Below the pieces are notes generated by a model. That model searched no databases. It saw nothing but the letters and a program-made list of their open reading frames with translations, and was not told where the DNA came from. A stretch of 64,000 nucleotides of DNA from Kosakonia sacchari (GTDB taxonomy: Bacteria; Pseudomonadota; Gammaproteobacteria; Enterobacterales; Enterobacteriaceae), in assembly GCA_900109485.1 (NCBI GenBank), contig FOAY01000014.1, positions 93,163 to 157,162 of the forward strand, read 5' to 3'. Shown here piece after piece: positions 53,933 through 64,000 of this stretch; the first letter of the stretch is position 1, and each line of letters opens with the position of its first letter. The position numbers were made by a program, and so were the translations under genes.

Positions 53933-55612
53933 TTACAGATCGGCTAATGCCGCGTCGCGATTAGGGAAGAAAGCCAGTCGGCCAGGGATAGGCTGCACAC
54001 CAGCGCGCGCCAGCGTGCGCAGCGGCTGAAACTCCAGATTGCTGACCCGCAGCTCGGTACCTTCCGGCAGGCGAGCAACAAAACGGCGGAAGGCATCCAG
54101 CCCGCCAGCATCGAGTACCGGCACGGCATCCCACTTCAGTACGACAATTCGCTTACCGGCGATGCGGGTTTCCAGATCGCTGAACACACCTTCCGCCGCG
54201 GCAAAGAACAGCGGGCCAATAACGCGCAGCACCAGCACGTCATCCGGCACGCTGACATTCACCGCCGCCAGGTGCGTCATCCGCGCAATGCGGCGCATAA
54301 ACAGCAGCGACGCCAGCACAATCCCGACGCTAATGGCGATAACCATGTCGAACAGCACCGTCAGCGACATACACATCAGCATCACCACAATGTCATCGGC
54401 GGGCGCGCGGCGTAGCAGATCGATCACTTTGTGCGCTTCACTCATATTCCACGCCACCATTAGCAGCAACGCGGCCATCGCCGACAGCGGCAGCCAGGAG
54501 AGGAGCGGGGCCAGCGCCAGTAACGCCAGGATCACCAGTAGCGCGTGGATCACGGCCGAAATAGGCGAAGTGGCGCCTGCGCGCACGTTGGCGGCAGAAC
54601 GGGCAATCGCCGCCGTCGCGGTGATACCGCCAAAGAACGGCGCGATAATATTCCCCATGCCCTGGCCAATCAGTTCGCTGTTGGCTTTGTGTTTGGTGCC
54701 GGTCATTCCATCCAGCACCACCGCGCAGAGCAGCGATTCAATGGCGCCCAGCATGGCCATCGAAAACGCGGCGGGCAGCATCGCCTGGAGTGAGTTCCAG
54801 CTCAGGGTGAAATTCGAACCCGGCAGATCCCACGGCAGCACCAGCTGCGGCAGAAGCTGAGGGATACCGTTGCCCTGCGTGCCATCTGCCAGCGTGTACT
54901 GGAACTGGGAACCGATAGTGGCAACGTGGCCGCCGAGCAGGTTCACCACCAGCATAACCGCGCAGCCTGCCAGCAGCGCAGGCAAGTGGCCGGGCAAGCG
55001 TATGCGTAAGCGCGGCCAGAGAACCAGCGTCGCCAGTGTCGTTACGCCGATGGCCGCATCGCCAAAATTAATGGTGGACAGCGCCATCACCAGCGCGCCA
55101 ACTTTTTGCAGGTAATGTTCCGGGACATGCGTCATATGCAGCCCGAGAAAATCTTTCAGCTGCATCGTGGCAATGGTGATGCCAATACCGGAGGTAAAAC
55201 CGAGTGTCACGGAAAGCGGAATATATTCAATCAACCGGCCAAAGCGCGCCAGGCCGAAGAGGATCAGGAACACCCCGGACATCAACGTCGCGACCAGCAG
55301 GCCCGCAAGGCCAAACTGTTGCGAAACCGGGTAGAGGATCACCACAAACGCGGCGGTCGGGCCGGAAACGCTGTAGCGTGAACCGCCGCTCAGGGCGATA
55401 ACGATACCGGCAATCGCCGAGGTATACAGGCCATATTGCGGTGCGACGCCGCTGCCAATCGCCAGCGCCATCGACAGGGGAATGGCGATAATCCCGACGG
55501 TGATACCGGCGATGAGATCGCGGGTAAAGCGAGCCATCGTGTATTTTTCTTTCCAGCACGCCTCAATTAACGCGCGGAAAGGCAGAACTTGTGGAGTGAA
55601 AAATTTATTCAC
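53933..55612 (-). CDS. dauA: DauA, SulP/SLC26-type C4-dicarboxylate transporter
   Basis: 559 residues from a GTG start. Fourteen-helix SulP core ([55 protein letters not shown]) and a C-terminal STAS domain (about 435-559, [20 protein letters not shown]). In E. coli it imports succinate, fumarate and aspartate at acidic pH and modulates DctA. The reading frame is complete. Lies downstream of prs in the same direction. Confidence 0.95.
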   Translation of the reverse strand: MNKFFTPQVLPFRALIEACWKEKYTMARFTRDLIAGITVGIIAIPLSMALAIGSGVAPQYGLYTSAIAGIVIALSGGSRYSVSGPTAAFVVILYPVSQQFGLAGLLVATLMSGVFLILFGLARFGRLIEYIPLSVTLGFTSGIGITIATMQLKDFLGLHMTHVPEHYLQKVGALVMALSTINFGDAAIGVTTLATLVLWPRLRIRLPGHLPALLAGCAVMLVVNLLGGHVATIGSQFQYTLADGTQGNGIPQLLPQLVLPWDLPGSNFTLSWNSLQAMLPAAFSMAMLGAIESLLCAVVLDGMTGTKHKANSELIGQGMGNIIAPFFGGITATAAIARSAANVRAGATSPISAVIHALLVILALLALAPLLSWLPLSAMAALLLMVAWNMSEAHKVIDLLRRAPADDIVVMLMCMSLTVLFDMVIAISVGIVLASLLFMRRIARMTHLAAVNVSVPDDVLVLRVIGPLFFAAAEGVFSDLETRIAGKRIVVLKWDAVPVLDAGGLDAFRRFVARLPEGTELRVSNLEFQPLRTLARAGVQPIPGRLAFFPNRDAALADL

Positions 55613-55685
55613 GATGCTATTTCATCCTGGAGTGGAAATTAATAACGACTTAATAAATCATACAAATGACATTCAAAGATAAAAA

Positions 55686-55704
55686 AACCCGCCGCAGCGG
55701 GTTT
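55686..55704 (-). terminator. Terminator after prs
   Basis: AACCCGC-CGCA-GCGGGTT hairpin with an A/T flank, within 20 bases of the prs stop. Confidence 0.8.
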
Positions 55705-55719
55705 TCTGGTCAGCAGCGA

Positions 55720-56751
<1,032 letters not shown>

Positions 56752-56790
56752 TTAAAGAGCGCGATGCAACGTCTGGAACATGTGACGTTG

Positions 56791-58478
<1,688 letters not shown>

Positions 58479-59735
58479 ATGACCCTTTTAGCTCTTGGCA
58501 TCAACCACAAAACGGCACCCGTTTCGCTGCGAGAACGCATTGCATTTTCGCCGGATACGCTTGACCAGGCGCTGGAAAGCCTGCTCTCGCAGCCGATGGT
58601 GCAGGGTGGTGTGGTGCTTTCAACCTGTAACCGCACCGAGCTTTATTTAAGCGTCGAAGAGCGGGAAAACCTGCGTGAAGCGCTGGTTCGCTGGTTGTGT
58701 GATTACCATCACCTGAGCGAAGAGGAAGTGCGCCAGAGTCTTTACTGGCATCAGGATAATGACGCCGTCAGCCATTTAATGCGCGTGGCGAGCGGGCTGG
58801 ATTCGCTGGTGCTTGGCGAGCCGCAAATTCTCGGCCAGGTGAAAAAAGCCTACGCCGATTCGCAGCGCGGGCACGGCAATGCCAGCGATCTGGAGCGCAT
58901 GTTCCAGAAATCCTTCTCCGTGGCTAAACGGGTGCGTACGGAAACCGATATTGGCGCCAGCGCCGTGTCGGTCGCCTTTGCCGCCTGTACGCTGGCGCGG
59001 CAGATCTTTGAATCCCTCTCGACCGTCACCGTCTTACTGGTTGGCGCGGGCGAAACCATTGAACTGGTTGCCCGCCATCTGCGCGAACACAAAGTGCAGA
59101 AGATGATCATTGCTAACCGTACGCGTGAACGCGCGCAGGTGCTGGCGGAGGAAGTCGGGGCGGATGTTATCTCCCTGAGCGAAATCGACGAGCGTCTGAA
59201 AGACGCTGATATTGTTATCAGTTCTACCGCCAGCCCGCTGCCGATCATCGGTAAAGGGATGGTGGAACGCGCGATGAAAGCGCGACGCAATCAGCCGATG
59301 CTGCTGGTGGACATCGCCGTACCGCGCGACGTTGAGCCGGAAGTGGGGAAAGTGGCCAACGCTTATCTCTACAGCGTCGACGATCTGCAAAGCATCATTC
59401 AGCACAACCTGGCGCAGCGTAAAGCCGCTGCGGTGCAGGCGGAAACCATCGTCGCTCAGGAAACCAGCGAATTTATGTCCTGGCTGCGCGCGCAAAGCGC
59501 CAGCGAGACTATCCGTGAATACCGCAGCCATTCCGAAGCCGTGCGCGATGAGCTGACCGCCAAAGCGCTGGCTGCGCTGGAGCAGGGCGGCGATCCGCAG
59601 GTTATCATGCAGGACCTCGCGTGGAAGCTGACTAACCGCCTGATCCACGCCCCAACCAAATCTCTTCAGCAGGCCGCCCGTGACGGGGACGATGAGCGCC
59701 TGCATACTTTGCGCAACAGCCTCGGGCTGGATTAG
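58479..59735 (+). CDS. hemA: Glutamyl-tRNA reductase
   Basis: 418 residues from the ATG at 58479 ([20 protein letters not shown]), the E. coli start. Catalytic Cys50 in [12 protein letters not shown], the NADPH domain with [17 protein letters not shown] and the C-terminal dimerisation helices are intact. Reduces Glu-tRNA to glutamate-1-semialdehyde, the first committed step of tetrapyrrole synthesis. The N-terminal Thr-Leu-Leu-Ala segment is the known proteolysis signal region. Followed by prfA. Confidence 0.98.
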   Translation: MTLLALGINHKTAPVSLRERIAFSPDTLDQALESLLSQPMVQGGVVLSTCNRTELYLSVEERENLREALVRWLCDYHHLSEEEVRQSLYWHQDNDAVSHLMRVASGLDSLVLGEPQILGQVKKAYADSQRGHGNASDLERMFQKSFSVAKRVRTETDIGASAVSVAFAACTLARQIFESLSTVTVLLVGAGETIELVARHLREHKVQKMIIANRTRERAQVLAEEVGADVISLSEIDERLKDADIVISSTASPLPIIGKGMVERAMKARRNQPMLLVDIAVPRDVEPEVGKVANAYLYSVDDLQSIIQHNLAQRKAAAVQAETIVAQETSEFMSWLRAQSASETIREYRSHSEAVRDELTAKALAALEQGGDPQVIMQDLAWKLTNRLIHAPTKSLQQAARDGDDERLHTLRNSLGLD

Positions 59736-59777
59736 CACAACACCACTCTCTGATTATTAAAAGGTGCATTTACGCCT

Positions 59778-60860
59778 ATGAAGCCTTCTATCGTTGCCAA
59801 ACTGGAAGCCCTGCATGAACGCCATGAAGAAGTTCAGGCGCTGCTGGGTGATGCGCAAACTATTGCCGACCAGGATCGTTTCCGCGCGCTGTCGCGGGAA
59901 TATGCGCAGCTAAGCGATGTGTCGCGCTGTTTTACTGACTGGCAACAGGTTCAGGAAGATATTGAAACGGCACAGATGATGCTCGACGACCCGGAAATGC
60001 GTGAAATGGCGCAGGAAGAGTTACGCGATGCGAAAGAGAAAAGCGAACAACTGGAGCAGCAGTTACAGGTTTTACTCTTGCCGAAAGATCCGGATGACGA
60101 ACGCAATGCCTTTGTTGAAGTGCGCGCGGGTACGGGCGGTGACGAAGCGGCATTATTTGCCGGCGATCTGTTCCGCATGTACAGCCGCTACGCGGAAGCC
60201 CGCCGCTGGCGCGTGGAGATCATGAGCGCTAACGACGGCGAACATGGCGGCTATAAAGAAGTGATCGCCAAAATCAGCGGTGAAGGTGTCTACGGACGTC
60301 TGAAGTTTGAATCGGGCGGCCATCGCGTGCAGCGCGTCCCGGCGACCGAATCGCAGGGGCGTATTCATACTTCAGCCTGTACGGTTGCCGTCATGCCGGA
60401 ACTGCCTGAAGCTGAACTGCCGGATATCAACCCGACGGATCTGCGCATTGATACTTTCCGCTCCTCCGGCGCGGGCGGCCAGCACGTTAACACCACCGAC
60501 TCGGCAATCCGTATTACCCACTTGCCGACCGGGATTGTCGTCGAATGCCAGGACGAACGTTCGCAGCATAAAAACAAAGCCAAAGCGATGTCGGTGCTGG
60601 GCGCGCGTATCCACGCGGCAGAGATGGCGAAACGCCAGCAGGCGGAAGCATCAACCCGCCGCAATCTGCTGGGCAGCGGCGATCGCAGCGATCGCAACCG
60701 TACATACAATTTTCCGCAGGGGCGCGTTACCGATCACCGCATCAACCTGACGCTTTATCGTCTTGATGAGGTGATGGAAGGCAAGCTCGATATGCTGATT
60801 GAGCCGATTGTGCAGGAATACCAGGCCGATCAACTGGCGGCGCTTTCCGAGCAGGACTAA
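59778..60860 (+). CDS. prfA: Peptide chain release factor 1
   Basis: 360 residues. The stop-codon reading motif PAT is in [17 protein letters not shown] and the GGQ motif in [20 protein letters not shown]. It terminates translation at UAG/UAA. Its Gln is methylated by PrmC, encoded immediately downstream with a TAATG overlap. Confidence 0.98.
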   Translation: MKPSIVAKLEALHERHEEVQALLGDAQTIADQDRFRALSREYAQLSDVSRCFTDWQQVQEDIETAQMMLDDPEMREMAQEELRDAKEKSEQLEQQLQVLLLPKDPDDERNAFVEVRAGTGGDEAALFAGDLFRMYSRYAEARRWRVEIMSANDGEHGGYKEVIAKISGEGVYGRLKFESGGHRVQRVPATESQGRIHTSACTVAVMPELPEAELPDINPTDLRIDTFRSSGAGGQHVNTTDSAIRITHLPTGIVVECQDERSQHKNKAKAMSVLGARIHAAEMAKRQQAEASTRRNLLGSGDRSDRNRTYNFPQGRVTDHRINLTLYRLDEVMEGKLDMLIEPIVQEYQADQLAALSEQD

Positions 60861-61699
60861 TGGACTATCAACAGTGGTTGCGTGCGGCGATAAGCCAGTT
60901 GCAGACGAGCGAAAGCCCGCGCCGCGACGCTGAAATTCTGCTGGGGTTTGTGACCGGCAAAACGCGCACCTTCATTCTCGCTTTTGGTGAAACGGTGCTT
61001 ACGGCGGAACAGCAGCAGCAACTGGATGCGCTGTTGGCGCGCCGTGCGCTTGGTGAACCGGTGGCGCATCTGGTTGGTGAGCGTGAATTCTGGTCGCTGC
61101 CGCTATTTGTTTCTTCCGCGACGCTGATCCCGCGCCCGGACACGGAGTGCCTGGTCGAGCAGGCGTTAAACCGTCTTCCCGCTTCGCCGTGTCGCATTCT
61201 CGATCTGGGTACCGGCACCGGGGCGATCGCGCTGGCGCTGGCCAGCGAACGGCCGGATTGCCACGTTACTGCCGTCGATGTGGTTGCTGAGGCGGTGGCG
61301 CTGGCGCAACGCAATGCGGAACATCTGGCGATTACCAACGTCGAGATCCTGCAAAGTCGCTGGTTCAGTGCGCTTGCTGGGCAGCAGTTCGCCATGATTG
61401 TCAGCAATCCTCCCTATATTGACGAACAGGATCCGCATCTCGCGCAGGGCGATGTCCGTTTTGAACCGCTGAGCGCGCTGGTGGCGGCCGATCATGGTCT
61501 CGCCGATTTACAGACCATCATTTGCGACGCGCGACGCTTTCTGCTGCCGGGCGGCTGGCTGCTGCTGGAACATGGCTGGCAGCAGGGCGCAGCGGTGCGT
61601 GCGCTGTTTTCACAATATGGCTGGCAGGAAGTGGAAACCTGCCGGGATTATGGCGGTAATGAGCGGCTGACGCTGGGAAAGCGACCTTTACAGGAGTAA
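60860..61699 (+). CDS. prmC: Release-factor glutamine methyltransferase
   Basis: 279 residues. SAM loop ILDLGTGTGAIALAL (113-127) and the catalytic NPPY (183-186). The N-terminal five-helix bundle that grips the release factor is present (1-80). Methylates Gln of the GGQ loop in RF1 and RF2. Stop-start overlap TAATG with prfA couples the pair. Confidence 0.97.
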   Translation: MDYQQWLRAAISQLQTSESPRRDAEILLGFVTGKTRTFILAFGETVLTAEQQQQLDALLARRALGEPVAHLVGEREFWSLPLFVSSATLIPRPDTECLVEQALNRLPASPCRILDLGTGTGAIALALASERPDCHVTAVDVVAEAVALAQRNAEHLAITNVEILQSRWFSALAGQQFAMIVSNPPYIDEQDPHLAQGDVRFEPLSALVAADHGLADLQTIICDARRFLLPGGWLLLEHGWQQGAAVRALFSQYGWQEVETCRDYGGNERLTLGKRPLQE

Positions 61700-61705
61700 T
61701 GTGCG

Positions 61706-62098
61706 ATGCGTGCCTTTAACGTACTGATTACATTGCATTTGACCTGCGTTGCGTTGACCATTAGCCTGTTCGTTTTACGCTACTGGTGGCGCTGGGCGAA
61801 CAACCCTCGCGCGCAGGCCCGCTGGGTGCGGGTTGTGCCGCATGTGGTTGACAGCGTGTTGCTGTTAAGCGGCGGCGGGTTGATGTGGGTAACGGGCTAT
61901 TTACCTTTTACTGTTAAAGGCGCATGGCTGACTGAAAAGCTGTTTGGCGTTATCATCTACATCGTTTTGGGTTTTATCGCGCTGGGACGACATCGTCCGC
62001 GCAGCCAGCAAACGGGTTTTATCGCCTTTATGCTGGGGCTGGTGGTGCTGTACATCATCATTAAACTCGCCGCCACAAAAGTACCGATACTGGGGTAA
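61706..62098 (+). CDS. sirB2: SirB2 family membrane protein
   Basis: 130 residues and four membrane helices, small and hydrophobic (NVLITLHLTCVALTISLFVL, LLLSGGGLMWVTGYLPF). Matches YchQ/SirB2. Function is unclear; the name came from a Salmonella invasion-gene screen. Lies 6 bases after prmC and 3 bases before sirB1. Confidence 0.93.
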   Translation: MRAFNVLITLHLTCVALTISLFVLRYWWRWANNPRAQARWVRVVPHVVDSVLLLSGGGLMWVTGYLPFTVKGAWLTEKLFGVIIYIVLGFIALGRHRPRSQQTGFIAFMLGLVVLYIIIKLAATKVPILG

Positions 62099-62101
62099 GA
62101 A

Positions 62102-62911
62102 ATGAGGTCGTTAGCTGATTTCGAATTTAACAACGCGCCATTATGCGACGGGATGATCCTTGTTTCAGAGCTGATTCGCGATGATTTTCCTTCGCTGTAC
62201 GTGCATGAAGAGCTGGAGCGGCTGCTGAGCCTGGCGCGAGAAGAAATAAGTCAGGCGAAGCCTCAGGACTGGCAGCTGGAAAAGCTCATTGAGTTGTTTT
62301 ATGGCGAATGGGGTTTTAAAGACACGCGTGGGGTTTACCGCCTGTCTGATGCGCTGTGGCTGGATAAAGTGCTGGAAAATCGTCAGGGAAGCGCCGTTTC
62401 GCTGGGGGCGATTTTATTGTGGGTCGCCGGGCGTCTCGATATTCCGCTGACGCCGGTCATTTTCCCGACGCAGCTGATCCTGCGTGCCGAGTGGTTGGAC
62501 GGCGAAATGTGGCTCATTAACCCGTTTAATGGCGACACGCTGGACGAACATACTCTCGAAGTGTGGCTGAAGGGCAATATCAGCCCGGTCGCCGAGCTGT
62601 TTAACGAAGATCTGGATGAAGCCGACAACGCTGAAGTGATCCGCAAGCTGCTGGATACCTTAAAGTCCGCGCTGATGGAAGAGCAGCAGATGGAGCTGGC
62701 ATTGCGCGCCAGTGAAGCGCTGTTACAGTTTAATCCGGAAGATCCGTACGAAATCCGTGACCGTGGGCTGATTTACGCCCAGCTTGATTGCGATCATGTG
62801 GCGCTGCACGACCTGAGTTACTTCGTCGAACAGTGTCCGGAGGATCCGATAAGCGAGATGATCCGCGCGCAAATCAACACGATTTCGCACAAACAGGTTA
62901 CCCTGCATTAA
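62102..62911 (+). CDS. sirB1: SirB1 family protein (transglutaminase-like plus TPR)
   Basis: 269 residues. The N-terminal transglutaminase-like SirB1 domain (about 30-180, with SVSLGAILLWVAGRLDIPL) is followed by TPR helices (about 190-265). Matches E. coli YchA/SirB1. No catalytic activity is established. Same operon as hemA-prfA-prmC-sirB2-kdsA. Confidence 0.94.
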   Translation: MRSLADFEFNNAPLCDGMILVSELIRDDFPSLYVHEELERLLSLAREEISQAKPQDWQLEKLIELFYGEWGFKDTRGVYRLSDALWLDKVLENRQGSAVSLGAILLWVAGRLDIPLTPVIFPTQLILRAEWLDGEMWLINPFNGDTLDEHTLEVWLKGNISPVAELFNEDLDEADNAEVIRKLLDTLKSALMEEQQMELALRASEALLQFNPEDPYEIRDRGLIYAQLDCDHVALHDLSYFVEQCPEDPISEMIRAQINTISHKQVTLH

Positions 62912-62938
62912 AAGTAAGTTCCGATTCACACTTGATAA

Positions 62939-63799
<861 letters not shown>

Positions 63800-63803
63800 A
63801 AAA

Positions 63804-63832
63804 CAAAACCCCGCAAATGCGGGGTTTTTTAT
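63804..63832 (+). terminator. Terminator after kdsA
   Basis: CCCCGCAAATGCGGGG followed by TTTTTT: classical intrinsic terminator 10 bases beyond the kdsA stop. Confidence 0.95.
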
Positions 63833-63844
63833 CCCTGCCTAAAC

Positions 63845-63865
63845 ACCACCTCCTGAGGAGGTGGT
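63845..63865. mobile_element. IS200/IS605-type left-end hairpin
   Basis: ACCACCTCC-TGA-GGAGGTGGT has perfect 9-base arms and a 3-base loop, the sort of subterminal hairpin that IS200 transposases recognise. It lies about 80 bases before the transposase start, as expected for a left end. Confidence 0.75.
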
Positions 63866-63947
63866 CAGCAACAGGTTGGCTCTGCCAGTAATGCTACTCA
63901 TGGGAAAATCCGAATCTGTTATCCCCATAACTGATAAGGATTTAACC

Positions 63948-64000
63948 ATGAGTAGATTCCAGAAAGCATCTCATGTGCTCTGGTGTTGTCAATATCATAT
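63948..64000 (+). CDS. tnpA: IS200/IS605 family transposase TnpA (partial, runs off right edge)
   Basis: Only 17 codons are visible: MSRFQKASHVLWCCQYH, very like the start of IS200-group TnpA (xxxxKASHVxxxxxYHIVWxPKYR). AAGGA lies upstream, and TTATC...GATAA around it can form a hairpin hiding the ribosome site, as in IS200. The Cys in WCCQYH where relatives usually have His is odd. Completeness cannot be judged. Confidence 0.75.
   Translation, partial: MSRFQKASHVLWCCQYH

Noticed and set aside
53731..53964. Plus-strand frame between ychH and dauA
   Set aside because: It overlaps the dauA 3' end, competing frames are equally open and no family is recognisable; kept only as a low-confidence region.

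Overview
The window is chromosomal DNA from a member of the Enterobacteriaceae. The right end (51.2-63.8 kb) carries the enterobacterial housekeeping block ychF-pth, ychH, dauA, prs-ispE-lolB and hemA-prfA-prmC-sirB2-sirB1-kdsA. The chromosomal rarA-oqxAB-oqxR efflux locus at 12.6-18.2 kb is typical of the Enterobacter/Klebsiella/Kosakonia/Raoultella side of the family. A secreted chorismate mutase and an exported GH28 polygalacturonase suggest a plant-associated or generalist lifestyle. The species cannot be fixed from this sequence alone.

Layout. (1) 0-9.0 kb: a mostly minus-strand catabolic/uptake cluster (RidA, DUF1028, M20 amidohydrolase, ABC ATPase, quinone-oxidoreductase-like MDR, GST, DHQase-II-like protein, GhrA-like dehydrogenase). 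A plus-strand LysR gene sits inside it, and a periplasmic binding protein runs off the left edge. The permeases are presumably outside the window. (2) 9.5-12.5 kb: a small exported-protein patch (AroQ-gamma chorismate mutase, an unknown 125-residue protein, GH28 polygalacturonase). (3) 12.6-18.2 kb: rarA / oqxAB / oqxR. (4) 18.5-22.4 kb: a redox and envelope-stress patch (glutathione peroxidase, cytochrome b561, exported TPR protein, ECF sigma factor with its anti-sigma factor, YceI). (5) 22.5-34.8 kb: regulator/enzyme pairs (SDR/AraC, NAT/MocR, B3-like metallo-hydrolase/LysR), small acetyltransferases, and a decayed silver/copper locus (DUF305, silE, silS, silR and a fragment of silA). (6) 35-40.1 kb: the yjhI-yjhH-yjhG-yjhF sugar-acid operon. 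(7) 40.4-50 kb: mosaic DNA with a yjgH relic, an orphan RES protein, a GNAT, a TetR-controlled esterase/cyclase/CMD operon, a frameshifted FimB-sized recombinase, an SDR/AraC pair and a P4-type integrase pseudogene abutting the ychF core boundary. (8) 51.2-63.8 kb: conserved core. (9) the last 150 bases: the left end of an IS200/IS605-type element just after kdsA.

Regulation and decay are the most interesting aspects. A family of degenerate GTCCGCT...AGCGGAC intergenic repeats is scattered over 24.9-49.9 kb, only in the mosaic part. Near-perfect operator palindromes sit before the sil genes and before the TetR gene. The ECF sigma factor has no ordinary in-frame start and is preceded by an A7 run that would restore an ATG by a one-base shift. 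No tRNA, rRNA or CRISPR array was recognised.
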